A stretch of DNA of 64,000 nt from Flavobacteriales bacterium (GCA_020635675.1 JACJZJ010000002.1:310001-374000), one strand, 5' to 3'; positions 55,801-63,294 are shown, counted from the stretch's first letter. Notes: a model not told the origin generated them from the letters alone. A program made the numbers and translations.

Positions 55801-56313
55801 GGGGACGGGATCGCTGAACTGGATCGCGACCAGCGCCGAATTGCATCCTGGGGCCGTCGGGATGCTCATTGCAGGTGGAACAGGTGGATCGACCTCCGAG
55901 GTCCATTGGGCCTCGAAACCACAGTAGGCGACGGTCGCGTCGGATACGAAATGGACCGTGAGATATCCGCTGGTCGCAATGATGGGCGGTGGTGCGACGA
56001 TCCCGGAATAGGCGGGACCGATCTGCGGGGAGGCCGTCGTGGGGCCATCGAAGAAGGTGAGCAGGTCGAGCCCCTGTTCGGTGCAGAAGACCGGATCGAA
56101 GACCAGGGTGATGGTGTTGCCCGCGTCGATGGTGAAGGTGAAGTCCTCGTTGTTGCCATAGATCGTCCCTCCGGGACCGGCCTCGCTGTCGAGAAGGATC
56201 CCCTTGCAGTCGGTCACCGTGGTATCGCTCATATTGAACTGCGGCAGCGGCTGGGCGGCCGATGCGAGGCCCAGCCCCATGGCGATCGGAAGGGCCATGT
56301 TGCGGAGTTCCAT
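52825..56313 (-). CDS. large surface protein with T9SS type B (gliding-motility) sorting domain
   Basis: A 1162-residue exported protein; start MELRNMALPIAMGLGLASAA (56313), 10 bp after the upstream stop. After the signal comes a CUB-like N-terminal domain (about 25-140: VTDCKGILLDSEAGPGG, GLDLLTFFDGP). Seven related repeats of roughly 70 residues follow (about 335-830), each with a G-x-W-x-G-x-G-I...F-D-P...A-G-x-G-x-H...T-Y core. Then come PKD-like segments (about 840-1060). The C-terminal 90 residues (VFVPDIFSPNADGMNDVLFV, YDRWGEQVFRT, GVYVYMGKATLKDG) are the CHU_C/type B sorting domain. Likely a cell-surface adhesin-type fibre. Confidence 0.92.
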   Translation of the reverse strand: MELRNMALPIAMGLGLASAAQPLPQFNMSDTTVTDCKGILLDSEAGPGGTIYGNNEDFTFTIDAGNTITLVFDPVFCTEQGLDLLTFFDGPTTASPQIGPAYSGIVAPPPIIATSGYLTVHFVSDATVAYCGFEAQWTSEVDPPVPPAMSIPTAPGCNSALVAIQFSDPVPCDSITAEAFTLAGPNMPIVFGAIANSCIGGMASSAQLTVDPPFDHNCPYDLTFTIGLADRCDSIWMFTISASTQITTCPLTVNALVDQDTICAGTCVELVAEVQGCAGYSYAWDNGLPTGAGPHTVCPTVTTTYTVVVNEIGIGQTAQSSVTVQVVDPQVVAPSGPICQSAPAFDLVASPPGGWWNGAGIIDSLAGTLDPDTAGPGIHPITYTLPGGCDNTIPIVVDSMDAGPVQAACPGTTPFFVQGASPAAGIWTGPFIQSSGLFDPSTNGSYTVTYSAGACSDSTVINVDNILGPVSLDTVCQSVYPDTIPISPFGGTWYGAGIVDSIYGVFDPDEAGGGTHILTYAMMGCSGQFPIVVLPADIGGNRSSCPAQAPFVLTPSPIPSGGVWNGLGITDPVTGVYDPFLAGGGSNVNDMLTYAAPNGCVDTVLMYVRWTAVTNDTLFFCSGDAPMPLDNAHTGRTPGGGAWSGSGTYLNIDNNPFYDPGAAGVGVHLLTYLANTCSDTLVTIVHPDVLIGLDTTLCTLDAPYQLISLPPGSIFTGPGITGSTMALFDPAVAGVGVHLIDYSSAAGCSDQVTITIDPFEQAMIGGVQSFYCSNDVQVDVELSPPGGSFSGLPSTTFDPLQLPDGTHTLIYTIGQGACLSSDTLTFIDHPPLTTTFTVSQNPICDGGGSVLEVVPSGGYPGAQTVYQWNNGLFPVSTHTVSPATTTTYIVQTTDGCSDPVIDSVTVGVFPPFSPEFTMSTIACYGTPGMIQASVPGPGTFTYDWSGSTSQSGPVFTGTAGQTVFVTVTEDQSGCHTDSLLQIPSWPPVTALFSVNPDVDCVPFDQGDVTFIDQSNNADSGYWDINGTIEPYVQGDYPHYALGAAGTYTVTLIVYNEGGCVDSLSRDVCILDATPVFVPDIFSPNADGMNDVLFVRGPAIAQLDLAIYDRWGEQVFRTGDVTVGWDGKFRGARMPSGVYVYMGKATLKDGSVVDLSGDVTLVR

Positions 56314-56323
56314 GAGGGGCGTG

Positions 56324-56767
56324 TTACAGGCTGTCGACAATGATCACCGTGGGCGACACGACCGTATTGCTCCAGTTGCCCTCGCGGTCGCGTATCCGGA
56401 TGGAGAAGGTCACCGACTCCTGGTCACCATTGCCGATGAGGAAGAGCGGGTCGAGCTGCACGTCCAATTCGCCCTGGATGGGCACCTCGCTGTCCAAGGG
56501 TGCGAGCGGTTGCACATGGTAGGTGTCCGGTGCCGACAGACGGCTGTCCTTGATCTCCAGCGTCCGGTCGTCCGGGTCCTCGGTACCCAGGTCGCCATTG
56601 CCGTCCTTGTAGGAGAGCTTCAGGTGCACCGGATCGCCGAAGGCCGCGACGAGCGTCGGGGAAAGGTCGACCAGGGCGATCTCAGGTGTGGAGGACATCA
56701 CCTCGTCCTTCCTGCATCCGAGGCAACACAGGGCAAGGCACAGGCCGATGTTGCACCACATCCTCAT
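56324..56767 (-). CDS. small lipoprotein of unknown function
   Basis: A 147-residue lipoprotein: signal MRMWCNIGLCLALCCLG followed by the lipobox Cys (CRKDE). The mature part is a single beta-sandwich-like domain (LVDLSPTLVAAFGDPVHLKL, YKDGNGDLGTEDPDDRTLEI, ESVTFSIRIRDREGNWSN) of a type seen in Bacteroidota lipoproteins with an Ig-like or cadherin-like look. It overlaps the upstream gene by 4 bp and precedes the type B surface protein by 10 bp. Confidence 0.8.
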   Translation of the reverse strand: MRMWCNIGLCLALCCLGCRKDEVMSSTPEIALVDLSPTLVAAFGDPVHLKLSYKDGNGDLGTEDPDDRTLEIKDSRLSAPDTYHVQPLAPLDSEVPIQGELDVQLDPLFLIGNGDQESVTFSIRIRDREGNWSNTVVSPTVIIVDSL

Positions 56768-57696
56768 GGCACGACCAGCAGGGTGAAATAATCCCGCATC
56801 GGCGGGCCGGTCCCATCATTGGGCACTTCGGTCGGATCGGGATGATCGCCATCGTTCACATAGACACGCAGGAAGTAGTACGTCCCAGGGGCCGACCCGG
56901 TCAGGTCGATCGCGGCCTTGTGCGTGAACGTGGTGGTCGAATTCCCGAGATCCGGTCCGGAGAATCCTGCGCTCACCACGAGGTCCTGCTCGGCCACATC
57001 GTCGAAGCCGTTGCTCGAGGTGGAGATCTTGAACCGGTCGTATTGAAGGTCCTGCGGAGCGGTGGCGTCATCCATGAACGCGAACCAGACGTCCACCGCG
57101 GCCGCGGGGACCTCGATCGGTTGGACGCCCGGATCGGTACCCCGGGGATAGGGCTGCGTGGTGGTGCCCGCTGGAAAGGCCAGCAGGCCCACCACCTGGG
57201 GTTCCGTGTTGCCCGGAGTGGGCAGGTTGCCGAACATGTCCGGCGCACCGTTCTGGATCCATTGGGAGATCTTCTGGATGTAGTAGGTGCGCAGCTGGGC
57301 CCAATCCGATCCCGGCGGAACCTCCAGGGGCATCGTGCCCGAGGTATTGGGCACCACCACGGTCAGGCGTTCATAGAGGAAGGAGGCGTTCACATCACCG
57401 GGAAGGACACGGTAGGTGAAGGTCTGCCCGGGATCGTTCGCAATGACCGGATGGTATACGAGCGAATTGTACGAACTGGAGATCGTCCGGAAGTCGGGTT
57501 CGAAAGTGCCATCATGGCACCCGCTCTGTGCACACGTTGGATGGAAGACCTTCTGATGCAGCCAGGCGAAGTTGCCTTCGGGGAGGTATTCCGTGGCCGG
57601 TTGTGACACGCTCTGCTCCTGGTCTGCGAACGGGTTCGGATCCTCACGCTGGCAGGCGATGACCGGCAGGATCGCGATGATGAGCAGCTTCCGCAT
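56764..57696 (-). CDS. lipoprotein with a cytochrome-like CX4CH motif
   Basis: A 310-residue lipoprotein starting MRKLLIIAILPVIACQ (57696), 2 bp after the upstream stop. Near residue 50 is HPTCAQSGCHDGTFEPDF. The Cys-x4-Cys-His departs from the canonical CXXCH of c-type haem but recalls planctomycete-type cytochrome c (PSCyt) segments. The region after it (YRVLPGDVNASFLYERL, IQKISQWIQNGAPDMFGN) has the WI-x-NGAP ending common in such domains. The C-terminal half is beta-rich. Haem attachment is not proven. Confidence 0.75.
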   Translation of the reverse strand: MRKLLIIAILPVIACQREDPNPFADQEQSVSQPATEYLPEGNFAWLHQKVFHPTCAQSGCHDGTFEPDFRTISSSYNSLVYHPVIANDPGQTFTYRVLPGDVNASFLYERLTVVVPNTSGTMPLEVPPGSDWAQLRTYYIQKISQWIQNGAPDMFGNLPTPGNTEPQVVGLLAFPAGTTTQPYPRGTDPGVQPIEVPAAAVDVWFAFMDDATAPQDLQYDRFKISTSSNGFDDVAEQDLVVSAGFSGPDLGNSTTTFTHKAAIDLTGSAPGTYYFLRVYVNDGDHPDPTEVPNDGTGPPMRDYFTLLVVP

Positions 57697-57698
57697 GA

Positions 57699-59036
57699 TC
57701 AGATCAGGTCGAAAAGGCTTTGCGCCATCGGGTCCAACAGGCCGGCCCCCATCACCTCGCTCTTGATGCCCAGGATCTCGGCGATGGTGGGCACCATGTC
57801 CGTGGTCGTGCCGATGGGATCGTTCTCGGAACCGACCGAAAGTCCCTGGGGCACCGACGGACCGGCCATCATCGAGAAGACACGCAATGAATTCTGGTCG
57901 GAATGATCGTACGCATACCAATCGTTCTCGTCCTGGATGGCGTTGGCCTCGGCGTTGCGTCCGCATTCCGGCGAGGCGATGATGATGGTATCGTTCGCCA
58001 TCTCCGGCACCTGCGAATTGATATAGTCCCACAAGTGGCCCACGGCATGGTCGGCACGGTGCAGCGAGGCGAGGTAGCTGGTGAAATTGCTGTGGCAGCC
58101 GTCCACCGCGCTGAGGTTCACCACGGTGAGCGCCGGTTTGAACCATTTGATCAGCTCGCAGGCGTAACCGATCGTCCGTAGATCGACACTGTCATGCACG
58201 GGAGGATGGGCGATGGTCCCGTTCTGTGTCTTGTCGAACATCTCCTTCATGAAGGCCTGGATGTCCTGCTTTTCCTCATTGGTGTTCCCCAGCGCGGGCA
58301 GCGGGTGTCCTTCATTCTCGAAGCTGTTGTCCAGGAAGGCCTTCATCTCATAGATCGGGGCCAGTTGGTCCTGCGGATGATAGATCTTGGCATCGGCCAG
58401 GTATTGATCGCCCAGCGGCCCGAACGTCACGTTCGGGGCGAAGAAATTGGCACCGTACTGCGCGCCGTAGTTCGGATGTTCACTGTAGTTGAGCAGAGGC
58501 ACCGAATTGCCGATGGTGTTGCCGACGAACCACACCTTGGTGGCCGGAAGACCGGAATGCCGGCGCAGGTATTCGAAGATGGTCGGGTCCAGTGGCTTTT
58601 GCTGCAGACCCTGGGTGCTCGCCGTGTTGCCCTGCAACAATGAGGTGAGGCCACGATAGTGCCCGGTCGATACGGCACGCATCTCGCGGAACAGCGTACC
58701 CTGCGACTCGAGCGTCTGGCCCAGGATGGCGGGAATGGGATCGATCCCTCCGGCGCCGGTCCCGTACACGATCTTCTGGGTGGGCGGCCCGCCGTTCAGC
58801 ATGTTGTACAGGATGTTCCCGGCATATGGCTGGTCCTGGCTGTCGTCCAGATACCGCTGCAGGACCGACTCCTGCTGACGGACACCGCCTGCGAAAAGCA
58901 CGAACACGACATGCGATGCGAGTTGACCTCCCCCACCGGACGCTGCGAACAACCGCCCGGAGGGCAGGATGTACGGTGCGGCGATCGCCGCACCGGCGGC
59001 CGCACCCACTTTCCTGATGAATTTCCGTCTGTTCAT
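57699..59036 (-). CDS. Tat-type exported alkaline-phosphatase/DUF1501-like protein
   Basis: A 445-residue protein starting MNRRKFIRKVGAAAGAAIAA (59036), a twin-arginine-type signal. The body resembles DUF1501 or sulfatase-like members of the alkaline phosphatase superfamily: HVVFVLFAGGVRQQ near the start, LSAVDGCHSNFTSYLASLHRADHAVGHLWDYI, TIIIASPECGRNAEANAIQDEND, and DMVPTIAEILGIKSEVMGAGLLD near the end. The ECGRN segment parallels the EFGRT of DUF1501. Metal ligands seem only partly conserved, so activity is uncertain. In the operon it follows two lipoproteins. Confidence 0.75.
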   Translation of the reverse strand: MNRRKFIRKVGAAAGAAIAAPYILPSGRLFAASGGGGQLASHVVFVLFAGGVRQQESVLQRYLDDSQDQPYAGNILYNMLNGGPPTQKIVYGTGAGGIDPIPAILGQTLESQGTLFREMRAVSTGHYRGLTSLLQGNTASTQGLQQKPLDPTIFEYLRRHSGLPATKVWFVGNTIGNSVPLLNYSEHPNYGAQYGANFFAPNVTFGPLGDQYLADAKIYHPQDQLAPIYEMKAFLDNSFENEGHPLPALGNTNEEKQDIQAFMKEMFDKTQNGTIAHPPVHDSVDLRTIGYACELIKWFKPALTVVNLSAVDGCHSNFTSYLASLHRADHAVGHLWDYINSQVPEMANDTIIIASPECGRNAEANAIQDENDWYAYDHSDQNSLRVFSMMAGPSVPQGLSVGSENDPIGTTTDMVPTIAEILGIKSEVMGAGLLDPMAQSLFDLI

Positions 59037-59046
59037 GGCGTCGGGG

Positions 59047-59550
59047 TCAATAGAACTGGTATTCGTTGGAGGCGGCGAACGCGAAATAGACCAGCTCGGG
59101 TGTGACATTGGGGTCACCATCGATGTAATTGCGGAACCAGGTCATCTCGGCCTGGGTCGGTTCGCGGACCAGGAACCGGGCGTAGGTGTCCAGGATGAAC
59201 GCATCCACATCGGCGCGCATCACCGAATCGCTCGGGATGATCACATCCGGCTTGTTCATGAAGTTGCTGATGATCACCTCGCGCGCCAGCTCCTTGTCAC
59301 CGATCGACTCGATGCATTGTCCCATCTCGAACAATTGGTTCGCGGATAGGGCGGTCTGGAACAGGTTGGCGTGCAGGATGGCCACGTACTGTTCATTGGT
59401 CTTCTCCTTGTCCTTGTTCGGGCTCGGAGGAAGCACCGGCACTTCGTTCACCTCATAGACCTTGGGCTTGCGGCAGCCCGGGCTCCCCAATGCGACCAGG
59501 GTCATCAGCAGAACGAGGGGCAGGACCCTAGTCGAAATTGGCATACTCAT
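59047..59550 (-). CDS. lipoprotein related to the C-terminal part of the 59528-60460 product
   Basis: A 167-residue lipoprotein; start MSMPISTRVLPLVLLMTLVA (59550) with lipobox GSPGC. The mature part is helical: ANQLFEMGQCIESIGDKELARE, DAFILDTYARFLVREPTQAEMTWFRNYI, ending VYFAFAASNEYQFY. The EPTQAE and SNEY signatures resemble the C-terminal part of PSD1/DUF1549-type or DUF4214-like proteins and echo the SDEYANF end of the upstream product. Its start overlaps the upstream gene by 23 bp. Confidence 0.72.
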   Translation of the reverse strand: MSMPISTRVLPLVLLMTLVALGSPGCRKPKVYEVNEVPVLPPSPNKDKEKTNEQYVAILHANLFQTALSANQLFEMGQCIESIGDKELAREVIISNFMNKPDVIIPSDSVMRADVDAFILDTYARFLVREPTQAEMTWFRNYIDGDPNVTPELVYFAFAASNEYQFY

Positions 59551-60460
59551 CGGATGTGAGGATGTGGCGTTGGACCTTCTGCAGGTCCTTATCGGAAAGG
59601 AACGGTCCAAGCAGTTCATAGGTCTCATAGCTATCCGGAAGGCGGCCCTGGAAGGTCAGATAGCACCAGTCGATCATTCCTTCATGGAACTCGATCGAGC
59701 TTACCACGATATCGACATAATCGCTCTTGCTCTGTCCGGACATCCCGAAGAGGATGTCCGGCTGGGAATGTTCGACCATGTTGTAGCCGGCATTGAACTC
59801 GGATGTGGAGGGATACCGGAGGAAAAGGTTGTCGAATGTTGCGTTCACGAAATTGAACGAGCCCATGTTGATCTCATCGAAGATGTCGTTGTAGATCACC
59901 CTGCGGAACACCTCATTGATCCCGATCACGCCCTCCCGGTATTCGATCCGGCTGGACCTGAGATCGACCAGGCGTTGCACGCGGGCCTGGGCCTGCTGTG
60001 CCGAGGCGGTGTTGCCCGCCAGGGAATCGGCCAGCGCGCTCAGCTGGGCCATGCCGATGTACTGGTCGATCACCGCATCCGAGGCCCCCTCCAGACAGCG
60101 GGCCTTGTACAGCTCGTATTGACGTTGGTAATAGGCATTGCGATAGGAGGAGTCGCCTTGGATGTAATCCGTGCTCGTCATCAATCGGTCGACCAAGGCT
60201 GCGCGCGCGGCTGACGAGAGGCCGTTGGACTCCAGCTCGTTCACATCGGCATCCATCTCCACGTCCAGGGGCTCCCGCCCGATCAGGTCGATGAACAACC
60301 GGTTCACATAGTTGCGCACGACCACGGAGGGGATGCCTTCGTAGTTCGGGGCCTGATTATCCTCCACCACCTCCACGTCCTTCCTGCACGCCACGAGGGC
60401 AATGACCATCAGGACCACCCATTTCCAGGGCGACCGTTCTATCGATATGGCCCGATCCAT
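59528..60460 (-). CDS. lipoprotein with PSD1 (DUF1549)-like features
   Basis: A 310-residue lipoprotein, signal ending VIALVAC (MDRAISIERSPWKWVVLMVI). The N-terminal part has VRNYVNRLFIDLIGREPLDVE, similar to the opening of planctomycete PSD1/DUF1549 domains. The middle is a helical, Gln-rich segment (GNTASAQQAQARVQRLVDL). The C-terminal half has VFRRVIYNDIFDEINMGSFNF and FQGRLPDSYETYELLGPFL before SDEYANF. It is the first gene of a seven-gene unit; no TAnnTTTG element is evident, though TATTATAG lies about 35 nt upstream. Similarity is weak. Confidence 0.72.
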   Translation of the reverse strand: MDRAISIERSPWKWVVLMVIALVACRKDVEVVEDNQAPNYEGIPSVVVRNYVNRLFIDLIGREPLDVEMDADVNELESNGLSSAARAALVDRLMTSTDYIQGDSSYRNAYYQRQYELYKARCLEGASDAVIDQYIGMAQLSALADSLAGNTASAQQAQARVQRLVDLRSSRIEYREGVIGINEVFRRVIYNDIFDEINMGSFNFVNATFDNLFLRYPSTSEFNAGYNMVEHSQPDILFGMSGQSKSDYVDIVVSSIEFHEGMIDWCYLTFQGRLPDSYETYELLGPFLSDKDLQKVQRHILTSDEYANFD

Positions 60461-60642
60461 TCCGGAATGGTGCGCTTGGCACTACTATAATACGGCATCC
60501 CACGCTGGAGGGGGCGTCCGCTGGACCAAGGGGTGGAATGGCACCATTGGCAGGGACCAGCCATCGATGACCGCACCCGCAGGGCGTCGGCATCGTCAAC
60601 CGTTGGATCGTACCAGGAATGGACCCGACTGAAAATACCAAA

Positions 60643-60671
60643 GCCGGGTCCGGGAGCGACCCGGATCCGGC
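60643..60671 (-). terminator. probable terminator
   Basis: Twelve-nt arms (60643-60654 and 60660-60671, one mismatch) with a 5-nt loop. Read on minus, the hairpin is followed by TTTGGTATTTTC. It lies 27 bp beyond the stop of the small ORF at 60699-60827, consistent with transcription of that strand. Nothing else is seen between 60461 and 60642. Confidence 0.6.
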
Positions 60672-60698
60672 GTTCGGTGCTTGGCGCAACGTTGGCGC

Positions 60699-60827
60699 CT
60701 ATCGTTCCGCCTGCGTCATGGCCTTATTGGCCGACGCAACGCTTGGTGACTGGTGCGTGACAGCGATCACAGAAAGGACCAGAAGGATGGCTGCGGCCTG
60801 GATCAATGTGCGGTACTTGGGTTCCAT
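60699..60827 (-). CDS. candidate 42-residue single-pass membrane protein
   Basis: An ATG frame beginning MEPKYRTLIQAAAILLVLSV with one hydrophobic helix (about residues 8-25) and a polar C-terminus. Support comes from a downstream terminator on the same strand and from its place after two genes of the same orientation. No homology is recognised and no promoter motif is visible in the 169-bp gap upstream. Confidence 0.38.
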   Translation of the reverse strand: MEPKYRTLIQAAAILLVLSVIAVTHQSPSVASANKAMTQAER

Positions 60828-60996
60828 GGTACGGTACGGTTCGGTTGGGGCTTGATGCCTTGTCCGACCTGATACGTACCGCGCATCGGTTGTTTGCACC
60901 GATCCGACGAAACCCGACCGACCACCCCCGAAGGCCATTCAATGATCGACGAGGTTCAACGCTGTCGGAAGGGGAAGGTTACGGCAATGACGTTCT

Positions 60997-61284
60997 TCAC
61001 GTGTCGAGATACCCCTTGATGACCTCCACGTAGGTCTCGAAGGCCTTGAGACCCTTTCTGGTCAGCGAACAGCTGGTATTCGGATAGTTCTCCCTGAACG
61101 TCTTCTTCACGTTGATATATCCGGCTGCCTTCAGTCGGTTCAATTGCACGCTCAGATTGCCCCGCGTGGCGCCGGTGTGTGCCAAGAGGTAGTTGAAATC
61201 CGCGCTTTCCACTCCCACCAGCAGGCTCACCACCGCGAGACGAAGCTGGTTGTGCAGTACCGGATCAAGTGGTGCGAAGGCCAT
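60997..61284 (-). CDS. small winged-helix transcriptional regulator
   Basis: A 95-residue DNA-binding protein: LDPVLHNQLRLAVVSLLVG, then YLLAHTGATRGNLSVQLNRLKAAGYINVKKTF (helix-turn-helix and wing, core TRGNLSVQLNRLKAAGY) and LTRKGLKAFETYVE. It matches small winged-helix proteins common in Bacteroidota next to a membrane protein gene. Its start overlaps the upstream gene by 20 bp, so it is co-transcribed with that membrane protein. Confidence 0.88.
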   Translation of the reverse strand: MAFAPLDPVLHNQLRLAVVSLLVGVESADFNYLLAHTGATRGNLSVQLNRLKAAGYINVKKTFRENYPNTSCSLTRKGLKAFETYVEVIKGYLDT

Positions 61285-61846
61285 CCTCGTGCCGCTTCAA
61301 CATCAGACCGGGTATGATATAGCCGACCACGATCCCTGCGCTGAAGATCAACGAACTGTATCCCGGCAGCACGAATGCGGAGGTCAGGCCGATCACCCAG
61401 AACAGCAGCCCGCCGATCATCAAGGGCCGGAAGCGCATCAGCATGCCGGTGATGAAAGTGGGCATACCGGTGAGCACCAGCACGAACGGGTTCGGGTCCA
61501 GACCCTTGGCGACCAGAAGAACGATCATCAAGACCAGCACGACGGTGAAGGCGATCCACAGCCACATCTGCACACGGTCCATCATGGTCATCACGCCCTG
61601 ACGGCGGCCTTCCCGCGCGCCATGCACGCTGGAACCCACTGTACCGATGATACCCATCGCCGGCCAGACCAGCCAATGGAGCGTGATGCCTTGCTGATGC
61701 AACACGTGATCGACCAGTCCGGCCAGGGCGAAGAGCATGCCCCAGAGAAGGAAATAGTAGTTCGAGCGCTGCGCACTTTGTTTCGCTTCGACGATCATGC
61801 GATGGATCACTTCCATGCTCTGCGCCGGTGTCATCTCCTGGTCCAT
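61265..61846 (-). CDS. four-helix membrane protein of unknown function
   Basis: A 193-residue protein starting MDQEMTPAQSMEVIHRMIVE (61846). A charged N-terminal helix of about 35 residues precedes four to five membrane helices (FLLWGMLFALAGLVDHVL, LVWPAMGIIGTVGSSV, MWLWIAFTVVLVLMIVLLVA, LMIGGLLFWVIGLTSAFVLP). The type is common beside small winged-helix regulators in Bacteroidota. A perfect promoter lies upstream (TTG, 20 nt, TATATTTG). Function unknown; control by the partner regulator is likely. Confidence 0.82.
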   Translation of the reverse strand: MDQEMTPAQSMEVIHRMIVEAKQSAQRSNYYFLLWGMLFALAGLVDHVLHQQGITLHWLVWPAMGIIGTVGSSVHGAREGRRQGVMTMMDRVQMWLWIAFTVVLVLMIVLLVAKGLDPNPFVLVLTGMPTFITGMLMRFRPLMIGGLLFWVIGLTSAFVLPGYSSLIFSAGIVVGYIIPGLMLKRHEDGLRTT

Positions 61847-61866
61847 GTCGTTCGGTATTGGATGAA

Positions 61867-61897
61867 CAAATATAGACTTGTTTAGATTATAAACCAA
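61867..61897 (-). promoter_or_regulatory. canonical Bacteroidota promoter (TTG-N20-TATATTTG)
   Basis: On minus, TTG (61897-61895) is followed after exactly 20 nt by TATATTTG (61874-61867), the full TTG-N17/23-TAnnTTTG consensus. The octamer ends 20 nt before the ATG at 61846. This is the best promoter in the window. Confidence 0.8.
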
Positions 61898-61938
61898 GTA
61901 GATCGGGATACCATCCTGTCACGGTCTGCTCCGATCAT

Positions 61939-63210
61939 CTAGAATTCGACGGTGGGGTCGCGCCGATCGCCGGTCCGCTCCAGCGCCTGTGCCAGGGGCA
62001 GACAGGCCTGGCGGAATTCGGCCATATGCGCCGGCGGGATCGGGTCTGCGCTCGGTAGTTCCTCCCTGCGATGGTCCACCTGCACGCCGTCCTTCCAGAA
62101 CCGAAAGCACACATGTGGACCGGTGGCGAGCCCCGTGCTGCCCACCTCGCCGATCATCTGACCCTGCGCCACGCGTTGGCCCACCTTCACCAGGATCTTG
62201 CGCATGTGCAGGTACTGGGTCTCGTACACGCTGTTGTGCCGGATCTTCACGTAGTTGCCGTTGCCGGTCGTGTAGCCGGCCTTCTCCACCACTCCATCGC
62301 CCACGCTTTGGATCGGCGTGCCGTAAGGTGCGGCGTAGTCCGTGCCCAGGTGGGCCTTGAATCGTTTCTGCACGGGATGGAACCGTCTTCGCGAAAATCC
62401 AGACGAGATCCGGCTGAACTTCAGCGGTGCCTGCAGGAATGCCTTGCGCAGACTGTTCCCCTCATCATCGAAATAGCCCACGGTGCCGTCCTGTGCGAAC
62501 CGATAGGCCTCCTTGGTCACTGCGCCACTGACGTAGAGCGCGGCCAGCACCTCCGGTTCGCCATAGGGCCTTCCGTCCACGGTGTGCTCCTCGAACACCA
62601 CGGCGAAACGGTCCCCTTTCCGGATGCGATAGAAGTCGACGGTCCAGGCGTAGATGTCCGCCAGCAACATCGCCAGACGCGGATCGGCCCCGGCGTTCGC
62701 CAGGTCGTTGTACAAGGCGCCCGTCACCTCCACGCTCAAGGCGCGTTCGGTCGTGTCCACCCTGCGATGGCCCACGCGCACATCATAAGGAGGCAGGACA
62801 TGGAACACGACGTGCTCCACGGGGTCGACCTCGTACACGAAATAGCTCAGGAGCGCCGCGGTGTCGCTGGTGAAGACATAGGCAACGGGATGGCCCACGC
62901 GCATATGCCTTACGTCGAACGATCCGGCAGCCACGTTCACCAGACTATCCACAACGCCGTACGGGACGCCATGCGCGGCGAGCAGGTCGCCGAAGGTGTC
63001 CCCCCGCTTCACGTGCTGCTGGTCGATCACGAAGCCGTCGAGCGGAATGCCGTACACGCTGGGCGGGTCCGGTATCGTGTCCTCCGCAGGGAGAATCGCC
63101 TCCGGCTCGGGCACGTACTCCTCGTGCGGCATGATGTCCACCGTCATCAGGACGGCCATCACGGCGAGGGCGGCCAGTCCGCCCATGCTCCACCAGGTCC
63201 TCCGGCTCAT
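61939..63210 (-). CDS. M23 family metallopeptidase
   Basis: A 423-residue protein with an N-terminal anchor or signal (MSRRTWWSMGGLAALAVMAVL). A LysM-like or OapA-type segment (about 60-110: QQHVKRGDTFGDLLAAHGVPYG) and a central region lead to the LytM domain (about 275-400). Zinc ligands: FKAHLGTDYAAP (His and Asp). The second motif reads TGPHVCFRFWKDGVQVDH, where the usual His-x-His is His-x-Cys. It likely cleaves peptidoglycan crosslinks or regulates such cleavage. It follows the DUF3108 gene, a common Bacteroidota pair. Confidence 0.9.
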   Translation of the reverse strand: MSRRTWWSMGGLAALAVMAVLMTVDIMPHEEYVPEPEAILPAEDTIPDPPSVYGIPLDGFVIDQQHVKRGDTFGDLLAAHGVPYGVVDSLVNVAAGSFDVRHMRVGHPVAYVFTSDTAALLSYFVYEVDPVEHVVFHVLPPYDVRVGHRRVDTTERALSVEVTGALYNDLANAGADPRLAMLLADIYAWTVDFYRIRKGDRFAVVFEEHTVDGRPYGEPEVLAALYVSGAVTKEAYRFAQDGTVGYFDDEGNSLRKAFLQAPLKFSRISSGFSRRRFHPVQKRFKAHLGTDYAAPYGTPIQSVGDGVVEKAGYTTGNGNYVKIRHNSVYETQYLHMRKILVKVGQRVAQGQMIGEVGSTGLATGPHVCFRFWKDGVQVDHRREELPSADPIPPAHMAEFRQACLPLAQALERTGDRRDPTVEF

Positions 63211-63294
63211 GGGCGCACAAGAAAGGGCATCACGCGTAGGGCAACGCGCGGACGGGACCGATCATTTCAACGGTACCGTGTTCGGACAGCGGCA

